A stretch of 64,000 bases of DNA, from the NCBI RefSeq assembly GCF_900112615.1, contig NZ_FOMK01000008.1, forward strand, positions 64,011 to 128,010, read 5' to 3'. Below the pieces are notes generated by a model, which had not been told where the DNA came from, did no database searches, and worked only from the letters and a program-made list of their open reading frames with translations. Of the stretch, positions 63,721 through 64,000 are shown one piece after another. Numbering within the stretch: the stretch's first letter is position 1; each line of letters begins with the position of its first letter. Position numbers and translations under genes: made by a program. The stretch is from Chitinophaga sp. CF118. Its GTDB lineage: Bacteria > Bacteroidota > Bacteroidia > Chitinophagales > Chitinophagaceae.

Positions 63721-64000
63721 ATGAGAATTAGACGTTTCACCATTGCCACACATACCTTAGTTTGGGTAATGTTGCTGGTCATTCCTTACGTTTCAACCGA
63801 TCAGGTTTTCAATGCGTTAGACCCTTCTTCTGACAATAAGTATCTATTGCTTTGTCTTGCATTAAGTGCAGTATTGATAATAATTTTTTACTTCAATTAC
63901 TTTTTTCTTATACCTAAATATCTGCTTGCAGAGAAATACTGGTTTTATTTTTCTTCACTATTGCTGGCGATAATACTGGTATTTTTACTTTCCGGCGTTA
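63721..64000 (+). CDS. LytS-like sensor histidine kinase (N-terminal part)
   Basis: The frame opens at ATG 63721 (MRIRRFTIATHTLVWVMLL) and runs off the right edge with about 93 residues. It shows three hydrophobic segments (about 8-24, 44-66 and 76-93) with IFYFNYFFLIPKYLLAEKYW between, the typical N-terminus of His_kinase/LytS-type sensors of Bacteroidota. The H-box is beyond the window. A TACCTTTG (63687-63694) matches the -7 consensus 26 bases upstream. Confidence 0.7.
   Translation, partial: MRIRRFTIATHTLVWVMLLVIPYVSTDQVFNALDPSSDNKYLLLCLALSAVLIIIFYFNYFFLIPKYLLAEKYWFYFSSLLLAIILVFLLSGV

Noticed and set aside
1..64000. CRISPR array, prophage, rRNA or tRNA genes
   Set aside because: No regular spaced repeats, phage structural genes, rRNA-like blocks or tRNA cloverleaf with conserved T-loop were noticed while reading both strands.

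Overview
The window reads as a chromosome segment of a Bacteroidota bacterium, most likely from the Chitinophagaceae (Chitinophaga-like). The evidence is a SusC/SusD pair under an ECF sigma/FecR switch, a TonB receptor paired with a DUF4249 lipoprotein, LytS/LytTR two-component systems, many lipoprotein signals ending in a Cys followed by Lys, Ser or Gly, A-rich leaders just before ATG, and TAnnTTTG-type -7 promoter elements. I saw no rRNA, tRNA, CRISPR array, insertion sequence or prophage gene. This assignment is inference from gene content, not from a marker gene.

Layout. Positions 1-3194 (minus) hold a tightly coupled export operon: a DUF2147-like small protein, TolC, an HlyD-type adaptor lipoprotein and the start of a MacB/FtsX-type ABC permease that runs off the left edge. 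Positions 3402-5188 (minus) hold a LytTR response regulator and its LytS-like kinase. Positions 5494-11804 (plus) hold a TetR regulator and a TolC-adaptor-RND efflux operon. Positions 11991-13762 hold two secreted or envelope proteins of unknown function. Positions 14056-19225 hold a divergent carbohydrate pair: a LamG-GH127 enzyme and a DUF4082-FN3-beta-helix lipoprotein. Positions 19564-28520 hold redox enzymes and an EmrAB-TolC-type efflux operon, with an FAD monooxygenase, an AraC regulator, a NodB-type deacetylase and an SDR. Position 28760 starts a YcaQ/AlkX-like DNA glycosylase. Positions 30263-33040 hold a DUF3500 lipoprotein followed by a HupE/UreJ-type membrane protein. Positions 33140-36135 hold an AraC regulator, a GC-rich quinone-oxidoreductase-like gene that looks transferred, a SnoaL-like protein and a frameshifted small gene.

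Positions 36426-49093 hold a polysaccharide utilisation locus: ECF sigma, FecR anti-sigma, STN-containing SusC, SusD, GH105, SGNH esterase, a BNR propeller plus CBM9-like lipoprotein, and GH43. A pectic, rhamnogalacturonan- or arabinan-type substrate is the best guess. Positions 49164-52272 (minus) hold the TonB receptor/DUF4249 pair. Positions 52483-54244 are a scarred zone with a gene remnant, an Rpn-type PD-(D/E)XK nuclease gene, a partial duplicate of that gene, and a lipoprotein truncated where the duplicate ends. Positions 54521-60342 (minus) hold a second complete RND system. Its divergent neighbours are an SDR lacking the catalytic Tyr, an NDH-2-like flavoprotein and an AraC regulator. 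The right edge enters another LytS-like kinase.

How it fits together: four multi-drug-type export systems with local regulators share the window with one sigma/anti-sigma-controlled glycan locus. The most unusual items are (1) two homologous divergent promoter regions with outward-facing 11-bp boxes, one of which has the LytS/LytTR operon inside it; (2) the DUF3500-HupE/UreJ pair, a candidate metal-handling module; and (3) the Rpn duplication scar. All function calls come from reading the translated sequence; no database search was run.
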